Shown piece after piece: positions 1 through 11,833 of a stretch of DNA of 64,000 nt (position 1 is its first letter; every line of letters starts with the position of its first letter). Both the position numbers and the translations under genes were made by a program. Source of the stretch: Astrocystis sublimbata (Eukaryota; Ascomycota; Sordariomycetes; Xylariales; Xylariaceae); contig JAJNNY010000012.1 of the NCBI GenBank assembly GCA_022453515.1, positions 124,001 to 188,000 on the forward strand, in the 5' to 3' direction. The notes below the pieces were generated by a model. The model worked only from the letters and a program-made list of their open reading frames with translations. It was not told the DNA's origin and did not search any database.

Positions 1-3000
1 AGATCCTAGATCCCTGAATTAAATAAGTGTGAACTGAAATGTGACTGCTATTCCTTATAAACCGTAGGTCATCTGTTTGAGGAGTTGGGTGTTTATATGT
101 GTTGCAACAGGTGAAACTATTCTTCCAGTTGAGAAGAAATTGGATTTGATTTGATATGCTCCAAAATCTGGCCATATTGAACAAATGCGATTTTTTGCAT
201 ACTAATATTTGAGCTGATGTAGACATTGTCCAATACCGTCGATTCGGGCTTCTTTTTTCCAATTGGCCTATGAGCAAAGATACCATTGTTTGTAGAATTT
301 GTTATGATCCGAGACTGGATGAAAGCTCTTCTGGTGCAAAATGGCATGGGAAATGCCAAGCCTACAGCCGATGGGGAGCCCGGAGCTGTGCTGGCTGTGC
401 ACGGGACGCTACGGCTCGGGGTGGGGCCGAACTGCTCTTTCTCTAGACAACCAGACCAACTGTACAATCTCGAATTTGAATATTCGAAGAGTGGAAAGTC
501 TCCATCCAAGAATGTTTTTTTCTGATATTACGAGTAATATAAAAAGTTGACTTTGAAAATTTCATGCATGGAAGGTTCTTAGTTACATTATGCAACGTTG
601 GAATCCTCAACGCGCACGTAGTGTCTACGATGGTCCTGTGGCGGCATGTTCGCGACGAGGTAGAAAAACAAAGGTGGAAGTGAGTCGGTTTCTAATGGTA
701 GTATTGTGTCACATCTTTGTGGTGTTGATGAGATTCATTGATAGTCCTAAGATTAACCATTGGTGTATGGGTGGCTTCGAAGTACAGAAGGTGGAGGGAT
801 TGCAAACACACTCTAGCTCATGCTCATGACATGGTTCAAGGTAATGTGTGTGTCGATATTTTCATGGGAGGCAAGGGAGTAGGGAAGCAAAGGGAAGCAG
901 ACGTGCAGGCAAATGTGGCCGGGGAGGGCACGGGTTGGAACTTCTTTGAGGGTACATCACAAATTCAATGCCGTGTAAGTCACTACCAGAGGGGGAGGGC
1001 TACGGACCATATAAGTGATGTTAACGGAGAGCTCCTTTAACCAGACCCCGCAAAAGGACGTATCCCTGGGTGACTCAATGGTATGAACAACAGGCAAAAG
1101 TGAATACTGAATCGGAGTGGGAATTGGCGGCCCCCATACTTGACGTGTAGCATTCACCGACGGTGCCTGTTTTCGTAGGACTTCGGGTTCAACCCCCAGT
1201 CTGAGCTTTTTTTTGGTTTTCGTTTTTGCATTTTCGCTTCTTGTTTTCTTTCCCTACCTAGTGCTACTCTCTTGGTATTATTTTGTGTATCTTGCTCTCA
1301 TACTATAGTTTTCAGTGATGACTTGAATGTATTTGCTTTCTTTGCCCCGAATGCGCAGCATTCAAGCTGTATTTGTTGACAATGTGCATGTTTTCCCGTC
1401 TCCAGGGGCAGCTACACGATGTGCACATCGTAGTAGGTATGTTGAGGTAGGTAGGTGCAGCTGGCTAGCACACCTTCCTGCACCCTTCCATGCTATCCCT
1501 CAGTTAAATCGTTGTTGCTCGAGATTCAATTGGCCCTGACGGTCATTTGCTAAGGCTCAGGCAATGTACCAGCAACTTAGATGCTCGATATTTCCACTGA
1601 TACGACATTGTCAGGTGTCACGGTAGCATGAGCCTCACCTCACCATGGCCCAGGGGCTCCCCTGTAGGGGGCTGTTTGAACTTTGGGCTACTAGAACTGT
1701 GTATATAAGGGCTGGGCGGCTCCCACTGAATGGGAGAGCCCAAGAATCAATAGAATTGACACCTGACCCCTACTATTCTACTTGGCTACTGCTATATTCC
1801 TGTACTCTGGTGCAAAAGCTTTTGCAGACATCCACAGTTAGTCTGTTTGTTGGTTACGACTTCAATAAGTACAGCAGCCACACCACCTTCGAAAGTCCTC
1901 GTTACTTAGGTAGAACCCAATGTTTTGAAGACTCTAACTAGATTTCTAGTTAGCCCAAACCTCGTTGCTATTATTTCCACCATCTGTTTTCATGAAACCC
2001 TGTCTCAAGGGGGCAGCGACCGATTTCCATCCTTATTCCGCCCCAAATGCTCGAACTACTGACTAGCATTTAATACAACAGCTGAAGTGATAGAAGGAGA
2101 TGCCATCTTCCGCAACGGGCTTTCTCATACTCACATCTTGTCTGGTATAAGTTAGGGCGGCCTTTTCTTTCTTGCCTCTTTCTCAACTGACGGGCTACTA
2201 ACTCACACCATATTGACACTCCAAATGAGTTTGACCAGCTGCTTGATATTGAAGTTTGTGTTATGTGTCTATACGTCACTGGTGAGACCCTCGACAACAT
2301 CTAAGATAGTTACCACACTTAAATTATATGTGGTGTAGTTCACGATCCCTATCAAGGAGCTGCTCTTGGTGTTGCGTAGCCGAGACACTCTGCGGTGCTA
2401 TAGCCAAAAAAATATACATGCCATTTCCGACGAGACTCATACTATGTCGAGGCGCATTCTTTTGAATCCGCCTTTCATTTCGCTACTGCAGCTTGACATC
2501 CAAGGATTAAGTTCCGACTCGTCCCATGTGGCTGTCCCATGTGGCTGTGCTTGGGACTCAACTGTGTGCGCATGACTTCATGGAGAGCAAATGGAAAATA
2601 ATGACTACAATGCATGTGCATCGCTAACGCAAGTTCATTTTTCAGGTAAGTTGCAGTACGCAGTCGGAAAAGCCTCTCCCAATCGGAGTGGTGTTCTTGA
2701 CAAATACGCATTTTACATCTCTGACAACTGGTGTAGCGCAGATACAGTGCTGGGGAGGCAGGGAGTTCTGTGTGGCTTCTGCCAATAGTAGGTACCTAGT
2801 CGTGTCGGCAATGCCTGGCTTCGACCGTGTCTCGCTCATGGGGTAGTTAGTTTTATTGTGCATTGGCTGTGTCGTGTTAGGTTGAGCCGTGTAGCTGACT
2901 GGCAATGGAAATAATACGATTCACTACACACTTATAACTTTTTCATAAGCTGTTGTTGCTGGCCTTGTGTGTTTTGAGTGCAGCTAATACAGGCATCCTA

Positions 3001-3665
3001 GAATTAAGTTCTCAGTTATTGGTATATAGATGAATTGATCTGCTTGTTAGACTATCCACTGGTACTAAAATGCATCGAAACTGGTCAAGGCTACCCAATA
3101 GTGAGTGTATTGGCCCAACAAGGCAGCTAACCACGCGTCAGGAATGACTGATCGTATTGGCAGTTGCCCTTATTGCCCACGAACCTTCACAGATGTTGTG
3201 AATTAATAGTCGCGGCTTTGTAGCTCGATGACTTTATTTGGACATTGAGTGCCTTGGTTGATATACTCCTCTTGCTGTCGTATCAGGGAAGCCGATATAT
3301 CATTGAATGTTCTCCTAACATCTAACCCGCGATAATTCCCGATAGTCCAGAAAGCATATGATTTAATCCCCTGTGTATCTGAAGGACAGAATAGTGGCTC
3401 GCAATGGATTGCGGTATACGCTTCAGCTTCGGGACCTGATCATTTGTGGGATATTACATCGAATTGAGGCGATTGTGACACCGAGCATATGTTTTGACGC
3501 CCAATGTATGATATTTGGTGCACTCGGCCAGGGAGGGTAAAGTGTGTCGGAGACTGGCCTTGCTGATGTTCTTCATTGGCCCTATTAGGCACCCTGAAGC
3601 ATGAACATGATGGCGTCTTAGTGATAAGATTACAGACTACGTCGACTTGTGGTGCAACTAGATCT
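1..3665. other. Gene-poor left flank
   Basis: No open frame here looks like a protein of a known family; the longest (about 100-130 codons) lack splice-compatible neighbours and conserved motifs. Around 1616-1876 there is a TATATAAGG element followed by a hairpin (CTCCCA/TGGGAG inside GGGC/GCCC), a layout reminiscent of a retrotransposon LTR, but no target-site duplication was found. A box-B-like GGTTCAACCCC lies near 1187 before a T-run, but no cloverleaf can be drawn. Confidence 0.6.
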
Positions 3666-4511
3666 TCACTTGGCATCGTCCTCTTCGTCTGACGAGCTCA
3701 TGAACTCGTCATCTTCATCGAAGCCAGCGAAAGCCCGTGTAGGAGGTTTCTTCGTAAGTGGTTTGGATGGCGGCGATCGTGACCTGCTCGATTTCTTGCT
3801 TGTGTCTTCGTCCTCGCTTGTAGAATCCTCGTCGGCGTCTTCGTTTGAGGTAGAGCCATGGGATGTGCTGAGGAGATTGTCCTTGTAGTTTCCAGCTTTC
3901 ATCGCAGCCAGAACGGCGTCTCGCGTGCGTTCGCCGGCCTCCTCCTTGTCTTCGACCCACTTGCCGCTTATACGGCCCTTGGTGTTGTGTTTGATCTCGT
4001 GTTCTTTCTCCTCTGCCGCATCAACAATTTGCTGCCATCGTGCACGGCGCTTCTCCTTTTCCTTCTGTTCCATCTCGGGTTTGATGGCCAGGTACTCGGC
4101 GAGAGCTTTGGCCTCATTGACGGTTCTGATTCGTCGCCCGTCAAGGTTTCGACTGGACCCGTTCTCGTCGCCTTGGTTCTTCTTCTTCTTGGATGACATG
4201 CGACCTCCGGCTGCTCGAAGCTGCGACCCAAAGCCACCCTTGCCACCACATAGGGGGAGGGACAGTCGTAGAGAAAGGAAGTCATCGTCGGCGCTGCAGA
4301 GACTGGCGATGCGTTGCTCGGAGCCAAGTGTGAGTTGTTTGTTGGAGATGGTGGTGACGATGAACCTCGCATCGGTCTGTGGTAGTTTCTTCGCGATGTG
4401 GTCGCGTAGATCTGAGGTCGTGGATGTGGACGGAAGCGGGAATGACAGTGTCGGAGGGAGACCTAACCCAGGGAAGGTCGTCACAAAGACGTTTAAGTTT
4501 CTTGTAGCCAT
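3666..4511 (-). CDS. sde2: Sde2-type splicing factor with cleavable ubiquitin-like N-terminus
   Basis: This is a single-exon gene of 281 aa. Residues 1-88 form a ubiquitin-like fold ([10 protein letters not shown]...), followed by the invariant processing sequence GGKGG at 89-93 and FGS. In fission yeast Sde2 this site is cut by the deubiquitinases Ubp5/Ubp15, leaving an N-terminal lysine, and the mature protein joins the spliceosome to promote excision of selected introns (family knowledge). The middle is charged and helical ([20 protein letters not shown]), followed by the conserved [13 protein letters not shown] stretch. The tail is acidic and serine-rich, ending DDAK. The start at 4511 is the first ATG of the open frame and gives the expected UBL. 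It is transcribed divergently from rps10 across about 590 bp. Length and order match the family. Confidence 0.93.
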   Translation of the reverse strand: MATRNLNVFVTTFPGLGLPPTLSFPLPSTSTTSDLRDHIAKKLPQTDARFIVTTISNKQLTLGSEQRIASLCSADDDFLSLRLSLPLCGGKGGFGSQLRAAGGRMSSKKKKNQGDENGSSRNLDGRRIRTVNEAKALAEYLAIKPEMEQKEKEKRRARWQQIVDAAEEKEHEIKHNTKGRISGKWVEDKEEAGERTRDAVLAAMKAGNYKDNLLSTSHGSTSNEDADEDSTSEDEDTSKKSSRSRSPPSKPLTKKPPTRAFAGFDEDDEFMSSSDEEDDAK

Positions 4512-5101
4512 CTTGTCGGAGGACCTGATAGTTGTTCGCGTGCGTAGCAGATCGGGTATGGCTATAGTGGTGATTGATTGCGCTCTCTGAAAGGGGACGG
4601 TTGGATGTGTTGAATGATAGACGGAGTTGAGTGAGTGAGAGACTGCAGGTGGACGGTTCTATGCATGGAGGCGCGCGCACTTAACTCCGATCCATGGGGC
4701 AACAGCTGAGTTCTGGCTCAGGTGCGGTCAGCGGTCGACATTCAGCTGGTGGGGACAGACGTCGGCACTTAACGAACCTCTGTCCCACCTTACGTAATCA
4801 GAGAAGCTGGCCCAACCTCTTATCAGCCAAGGTTGTCTTATCCACCCATCTGACAAGCCACACCAGCCACAGCTCCGCCGGCTCAACCCCACTCTCCTCC
4901 CACCACATGGGCGAGCTCCCACTGTCAAGCCACTCGCGTAGGGTTTTTGCACACACCAAAAAATTGACGGCAACTCCCCCATCCACTGCAATCCCGGATC
5001 TGAATCTTGAGATAGAGTGTGCCAGCGCCAGCCAACTCCTCAATACATCACGCCCTTCATCCCACCCTCACCATCTTGTCGCCGAACAACCAACCGCCAA
5101 G
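4512..5101. promoter_or_regulatory. Shared divergent promoter of sde2 and rps10
   Basis: About 590 bp separate the start codons of two divergent housekeeping genes, so both promoters and 5' leaders must lie here. The rps10-proximal half is C/T- and A/C-rich on the coding strand, as is common for highly expressed fungal genes. An open frame from 4694 runs through the rps10 leader and first intron and is judged non-coding. Confidence 0.6.
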
Positions 5102-5880
5102 ATGCTGATTCCCAAGGCCGACCGCAAGAAGATCCACGAGGTTAGCATAGTCCAAATTCAAACCAAGCCCGCATCTGCACCCGTGTCCGTACCCATCCAA
5201 TCCGCCATATCGAAGATACCAGCCCCGCGAAGAGGAGTCATGGACACGGATGCACGATGATATTCGATCACATACCCGACCATACATACACAAGAACACC
5301 ACGTACCGAGTCGCGCACTTGAGCTAACATGATCTGCTTCTGCCGTAGTACCTCTTCCGTGAGGGCGTGATGGTCGCCAAGAAGGACTTCAACCTTCCCA
5401 AGCACCCCGATATCGACACCAAGAACCTCTTCGTCGTCAAGGCCGCCCAGTCGCTCACCTCGCGCGGCTACGTCAAGACCCAGTTCTCGTGGCAATACTA
5501 CTACTACACCCTGACCCCCGAGGGTCTCGACTACCTCCGCGAGTGGCTGCACCTCCCTGCCGAGATCGTCCCCGCCACACACATCAAGCAGCAGCGATCG
5601 CATGCGCCTCCCCGTGGCATGATGGGCGCCGAGGGTGAGCGTGAGCGCAGACCGTTCGGCCGTGGCCGTGGCGGTGACCGTGGCGACCGTGGCGACCGCG
5701 AGGGCGGATACCGACGACGCGATGCTGGCGAGGGCAAGGAGGGTGGTGCTCCTGGTGAATTCAACCCTCAATTGTGAGTTCTCGCCCCTGGGGTATGCTT
5801 CTGCTGTTGGGGACGAGCGTACTGACCGTCATTGTAGCCGTGGTGGAGCTGGCCGTGGCCGTGGAGCTCCTCCTTCGTAA
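5102..5880 (+). CDS. rps10: 40S ribosomal protein eS10
   Basis: There are three exons: 5102-5140, 5349-5773 and 5838-5880, coding 168 aa. Exon 1 encodes [13 protein letters not shown]; the 208-nt intron ends CCGTAG; exon 2 resumes [20 protein letters not shown], the hallmark N-terminus of eS10. The winged-helix core includes [19 protein letters not shown]. The C-terminus is an R/G-rich tail ([19 protein letters not shown]) finished by the third exon, [13 protein letters not shown]. The last intron (5774-5837) has GTGAGT and TTGTAG ends. eS10 is a small-subunit protein near the mRNA entry and beak region (family knowledge). A large first intron directly after the start region is typical of fungal ribosomal protein genes. 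The first donor is GTTAGC, slightly off consensus. Confidence 0.96.
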
Positions 5881-7761
5881 AAAAACCGGGAGGCCAAGTC
5901 TCTTAAACCTGAACAAATCCTTCGATGCACATGGTAGCCGGCATATGGGCATGTACTCTAGGGATCGAGCACCTGCATAATCACGCGATTTTGCATGCGT
6001 AATGAAACATGCGTGGTAGAAAATCGATGGACACAACGGATGCACGGATGGGAGTTATAGGGAGACCAGATCTCGGTACCGTCTTCTACGAATTTAAGGG
6101 TCATGATTTTTTGCGCCAAACAAACGATTGATTGCCAAAAAGAGTACCTAGGTACAGAGCCTCCTTCCATCAGTGAAGTCCGTGCCATGTGCATGGTCGA
6201 CTACGAATGAATAAATGAACCTACTAGCACCAAATTCGGTGCAGAAAGTATGAGGCATTTCAGCCGTGATGGTCTGGTGTTGACTCGGGCTGAGTTCTGC
6301 GTTCCGCGACGAGGTTTCCCATTCATGAGACATCTGCAAGCTCTAATGGCCCTCGCCCTTGTTTCCCGAGATGTGTGCCGCTGTTGTATGCAAATCGATA
6401 CTGTTGTCCATCTTCGGATTAGCAACTTGACCAATTGGTCTTTTTTTTTTTTTTTTTTTTCGCAAGCTGATTGAACTCACTTCACGTACTCTTGGACTTC
6501 AATTTGGTAAAAGATATACATTCTATTTGAAGTGTAAGAAGCGGTCTGGCCTTGCGTGTTATTCATGTCTGATCCATTGCCACAATTGGCAACTATGACC
6601 TAGTCGGCGTCCAGTACCGGTTGGAGGTAGTATCACATGCAACAATATACTTACCTACCTACATTACCATAGAAGTATCCAATGTGGTTGCTCGAAATCC
6701 AACACTTATTGCACATGCGAAAAGAGCTGATCGAGTTAAGCCGATCTAGACTGACCTGGCAGTGAAGGTAGTCACCCAACAATGAGACGTCGACTAGGAT
6801 TAGACGATAGGCTGCATTACATAAGAGTCTTTGTCTTAATCTGAGGGTTTAATATTACCTAGTAGCTATGAGGCATCGAGCACTCAACCTTACCCACCCC
6901 CCACCCCCACATGCCAATTGAGGTTTTCTACCTAGTTCCTCTGCAGTCTCTAGCGTAACCATGCAGCAGTTGATGTCTACTTGCACTTGCACCATGTAAC
7001 ATATGTTGAACCATAATAACACTCACTGACTTGACTGACCGGCAACATCACAGAGGAAGGAAGTTACCTCCAGGCTTGACTCGTGTCAGTTATATCGAGA
7101 CGTATCACTTCCCCTCAACCAATAGCTGCTGATAGGTACCTAGATTTTTCAGATTAAGAACAGCCTATCATAGTCCGAGATCGGCAACGGCAATAATTAG
7201 CTATCTGACAGGACTGAGGTCTGACATACAGCACAATGCAGAGATGGATGAGTCTGGTCAAAAGCCAGGTTGGCGCCCCTTGTACCTGGACACCAGCACT
7301 AGTTGGCTAGCACACCGAACATGTTCAGCACACGGTTTCTCCGGTCCATGTGTTCCTGATTCCAGAGTTCCATCCAAGTGGGCACTTGCAAGGTCCCAAG
7401 CCCTCTCCATTCTGACCGTTACGTGGGCTTTCCACAGCCCAGACAATATTGCGGGTTAGCGTCCCCCTCAACCACCCACCTGGTCTCACGATTTCTCGCG
7501 CTAGTTCGACGGATTCGCCTGCATGGTGACCGCACCATGCCACTACGAGGAGGGCCAGAATGTCGATGTCCCTCGCTATAGTCGTTCGCGGGGGGGAGAT
7601 GCCCCTCCTTACTCGCGCGCTCTGCGAGCGCAAACTTGGGACCGACGTCATGGCCGCTGTTGCCGGGTCGAAACGGCCACATAGGCCTTGGAGCCATGGA
7701 ATTCGAGCTGTCTCATTTGGCCGCTTGTTCGCCGAGAGCTTGGTGACAGACTGACAGACCG
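5881..7761. other. Intergenic, with a 20-nt poly-T tract
   Basis: No supported gene. There is a pure T20 run at 6441-6460 and TACCTAGGTA-type palindromes near 6146 and 7135. The first 200 bp carry the rps10 3' UTR; the last few hundred belong to the promoter of the dehydrogenase downstream. Confidence 0.6.
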
Positions 7762-7769
7762 TATAAATA
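7762..7769 (+). promoter_or_regulatory. TATA box of the polyol dehydrogenase gene
   Basis: TATAAATA lies 145 bp upstream of the start codon at 7914, followed by a C/T-rich leader (CTCTCGATAC..., CCTCTCCCTC). This spacing suits a TATA element with a leader of roughly 100-120 nt. Confidence 0.6.
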
Positions 7770-7913
7770 CTTCGTAGCCCGCTTAGTCTGGTCTGACTCC
7801 CCTTCGCCATCTCATCTCGCTCTCGATACTTTTCGTCAAGCTTTTCCCTGCCTCTCCCTCTTTTCCCCTAGAGAAACCAAGCAACTAGCTCGTCCACACC
7901 ACAAGACTTCACA

Positions 7914-9463
7914 ATGGCCAACCTTCCTAAGACCATGAAGGCTCTCAGGTATGTCTCGGCCCAGCTTAGTGCGCAGCAGACGCTGCGAACCCCGCTCAGT
8001 AGCTACTCGGAAGTATCATGTCTGAACATCGTGCCTCTCCAGATATGAGAAGCCCGAGGTATGGGGTATCGTCGAGGTCCCTCTACCTACTCTCCGACCT
8101 GGCGATGTCCTCATCAAGGTCAAGGTACGTCAATTGCAGGCGGTGCTGCTACCCTCTCTTGCCAGCCGTGCTAAGAACTCGAGTTGTAGGCCTGCGGTGT
8201 TTGCGGTACCGACTTGCACATACACGAGGGTGAATTCATTGCCGAGTTCCCTCTCATCCCTGGACACGAAACCATCGGCGTGGTCGTCGGTACGTACATA
8301 GGTACTCTTCAAGTGGCCTAGCACTAACCAATGCGCAGGCATGGCCGATGATGTGAAGGGCTTCAAGATTGGTGATAGGGTCGCCGCTGACAACTCGGAA
8401 CTTTGCGGTCACTGGTGAGTAGCACGCTAGTACAGACTCGCTCTATACGGCTGACTCTGTCCCCGATAGCTTCTACTGCCGGAAAGGCGATGAGCTGCTC
8501 TGCGAAGACTTCAAGGCTCACGGTGTGCTTGGTCTCGACGGTGGATTTGCCGAATACGTCCGTCCACCATCATCTTTCCTCGCGGCTTTCGAATCTTGCT
8601 AACGAACATTCAGTGCTCGTACCCTCAAGGCCGCCTATTCCAATTCGAAAACCTGAGTGATGTCGACGCTACCTTAATCGAGCCCGCTTCATGCGCTATG
8701 CACGGATTGGAGAAGATTGCCCCCAAGCCCGGCTCGCACGCCCTCCTAATAGGCGCCGGTCCCACCGGTCTCATGATGGCTCAATTCCTGTAAGTGTCTT
8801 ATGCACAATTATTCTGGAGGACAAACGACTTACCACTTGATTTGTGTAGAAAGCAGAACGGTGTTTCGCGGCTAACCATCGCTGCTCCTGGCGGTCCTAA
8901 GATGGAGCTCGCCAAGTCCCTTGAAGCCGCCGACTACTACGTCCCTCTCGACCGATCAGACGCGACTCCCCAGTGGGAGCAGATCAAGAAAGACAACCCT
9001 TACGGCTTCGACATCGGTATGTTGAATGATATCCGAGAACGGGCAGCCACTGATTGATGCTAACACCGGGATGATAGTCGTTGAGGCCAGTGGTAGTTCC
9101 AAGATCCTCGAGGACGCCATTAACTACGTTCGTCGTGGCGGCAAGTTGGTGTGCTACGGAGTGTACCCCAGCTCGGCTCGCGTGTCGTGGGCTCCTTCCA
9201 AGATCTTCGGTGATGGTAAGCTCGCAGCCAAACCCCGCCGGTGTATAGGCATTTGAATCCTCGCTGACTGGGCTGCAGAAATCACCATCATCGGGTCATT
9301 CTCCGAGACCTTCATGTTCCCGGCGACCGTTGACTACCTCGACGGCGGCAAGGTAAAGACGTCGGGTATTGTCAACAAGACATTCAAGCTTGAGCAGTGG
9401 GGCGAGGCCCTCGAGAGCATCCGTAACAAGAGTGCCATCAAGGCAGCTATTGTTTTTGACTGA
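7914..9463 (+). CDS. Zinc-dependent medium-chain polyol/alcohol dehydrogenase (D-arabinitol dehydrogenase-like)
   Basis: Nine exons join in frame to 348 aa: 7914-7948, 8043-8124, 8190-8289, 8339-8414, 8470-8557, 8614-8789, 8850-9016, 9078-9215, 9279-9463. The MDR family layout is complete. Catalytic zinc ligands are in CGVCGTDLH (C41) and PGHE (H65, E66). The structural-zinc loop has four cysteines at 95, 98, 101 and 109. The Rossmann motif GAGPTG is at 174-179. The protein has no targeting signal, so it is probably a cytosolic NAD(P)-dependent enzyme interconverting a polyol and a ketose. The overall look is closest to fungal ARD1-type D-arabinitol dehydrogenases, but sorbitol, xylitol or butanediol dehydrogenase cannot be excluded without alignment. 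Eight introns in 1.55 kb is unusually many for this window. Exon 5 uses a GTCCGT donor. Confidence 0.88.
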
Positions 9464-11833
9464 GCGACGTTAAAAGCGTATGTTAGATGCGTTCCACGGC
9501 TGAGTATAGAAAGACTTAAGAAGAGATGCTGGGGCATGCACTGCGGGTGGGGTAATACTCACATAGACAAGAAGGGTTTGGTTAGACCTGCTTGCACAGA
9601 GGACAGGCGCATATCTACATTTTTTGTCGAGCGAAATATAAATATTAATCGAATTTTCAAGAAGAAAGCAAAATGATGATGGCGTGTTTGTCTTGATGAT
9701 GTTGGTTTTGAGTCGTCAATCTGTAAGTTCGGGCCGCAATCACAGCTGGGTCCCTTCGCCGGTTCCCTTGCGGATAAATACCCATCATGTTACTGAGGGA
9801 TGAGCGAGCCAATGACGACCAGCTAACCCCAATTCGCGGGACAAAACATGGCGAATCCGACGACAAAACGAGGCGAGACGGACATCGATAATGGCTGGAA
9901 CGTGCATAGAACAGTACCTGGGATATCGAAGCTCGGCCAGAAGTTATGGGGTACAATGCGCCTCTTATAAGAGGATCGCGAGACCCACGACCTTGATGGT
10001 TGACGATGGCGTTTCATGTACGTCATATCGCACAAGCTCGCCTTGAAGAAGCCGAGGTCGATTAATTCTAAGATAGCCATGCAACCTGAATTGGTCGGGT
10101 TATGTTGGACTTTATATGAAATTAAGCAGTTTGTGATTATCCGCTCCCGAAGCCGGGCGCTGCTTAAACATAGGCTCAACAAGTCTACCTCCAGACGTGA
10201 TCAAGATGAATTATCATGTGCAAGTCGATGCCAATTGTGACTAGGACCAGGGGTCCGCTGAGAGTGGCCCAGTGAGACTGTCTGAGAGGAGTTTCACCAG
10301 ACCATCAAAAAACAACATCTAAGTCGCAATCCTTCCCGAGACTGATTATCATTGCCTGCTCCTGTTCTGTTTTTTTTTTCAAGGTTCCACGGTGTATTCG
10401 AAGGATGTCAAAGCTAAGGTTAATGCATTGTGCGGCAGAGGCGGCAGATCCACGCTTGCCACGCCTGTTCCCGCCTACATACAGTAGGTACTGTACATAC
10501 GCGCCCGACGGATACACCCGAATTGCTTCCGCAGATACATTGAACTTCCACCACTGATGAACCTTGAATGAGGCGTGGAGCAGGAAATATCGTGGATATG
10601 TGCTCTGATGACACAGCTTCAAACAATGCATTCTTGCGCAAAGCGAGTAATGCAAGCATGGATCTTTGTATATGGACGCGGCGACTCTTCCGAATACGAA
10701 CGCCAACGGGAAAACGAACTTAGAAAGCTCGTGGGCTGCTGAATCTACATAAAGGATGATTCGAAACTCCTCGTGGGTAAAGCATCGCTTGCAAGTTAGA
10801 CCAGCGTGACCAGTTGTTGTCAATGGGACCCGACTACCTGGTAAGCTCGATTATTCGGGCCTCTCAATTGTGCCTTTGAGCTGTGCACACATGAAACTTT
10901 GCAGGAATATAGGTCCTGGGTCTCTATTTTAAGTAGATATGGAGATGGTCTTATTGACCCACTACAACATAGCTGTCTCCCCAAAATTGGAGATCGGCAA
11001 CGCTCGCATCCACGTTCTGCGTGCCGTCGGTTCCCCGAGCACTGTGACGCAGACAGTCCGTTACGCACGATATGAAGAGATTGAACGAAGGGAGCGCAGC
11101 CGAAGAGGGATGCCCCAATTCCAGCTGGTGATTGCGACATTTTTCTGTACCTAAGGACAGATAAGCAAGTCATGTATGTTGAGTGACGCGTCAACAAGAA
11201 TCATGGGTATTCATTGAGTTTAGTGGCGTAGGTTGCCGGTGTGCCTATAATTATAGTCTACGAGTACGTACGGCAAACCCACCTTGGATCACTCATCCCT
11301 ATCGATACTGTGTCACTGCCACCATCGTATAGACAGTCCCTTGCAAGCCTGAGCCGACCTTATGTCATCATACCTCTTAGAAATCTGACATCTCGTATGA
11401 CTGCGAACCGCATAACTTAACTTTCCTTTCTTCATTCCTGTTTGCATTCAGAATCACAGGCGCGTTTAGTCGCCCCTAAACCGTTATCGAGGAAACTGTC
11501 CTACTCTCAGCCGCACCCTCTCCGACCTTGCATTAAGTCATTAACGCCAAAGACTACGATAGTCTAGGAAAAGCGGACATTGACTATCGAGTATTGGGAT
11601 CAGCACTAAGCTCCAGCTCGCTGGCGAAGCGAAATCCCTTCACATACCAGTAGCCTAAGCCCTGGCGTTTTCGATGTCAACTCCAAGGTCACCTTGGGAT
11701 CGGATAATTATTCTTTAAACTTGCTCATTCATTTCTGTCTGGGCAATCCGTTCAAACGCTGTATATCTCATCCCATTCTTGTTTTTTTTTGCATACCTAA
11801 TACAAGCTCATCGATTTCACTTCCACCTACGAA
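9464..11833. other. Intergenic region, no gene seen
   Basis: The dehydrogenase 3' UTR, then about 2 kb without convincing coding sequence. The 172-codon minus-strand frame at 10305-10823 has no recognisable domain. The final 300-400 bp before 11834 is C/T-rich and is likely the promoter and leader of the glycosyltransferase gene. Confidence 0.55.

Noticed and set aside
1066..1206. Possible tRNA: A-box-like and perfect B-box-like words before a T-run
   Set aside because: No acceptor stem and only three pairs in the putative T-stem; box spacing too long without a credible intron.
3925..4590. 221-codon plus-strand frame opposite sde2
   Set aside because: Antisense shadow of a conserved Sde2 coding sequence.
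4694..5260. 188-codon plus-strand frame overlapping the rps10 start
   Set aside because: It runs through the rps10 leader, first exon in another frame and first intron; low-complexity Ser/His-rich, no motif.
10305..10823. 172-codon minus-strand frame
   Set aside because: No recognisable domain, cysteine-scattered chance composition, and overlapping frames of similar quality.
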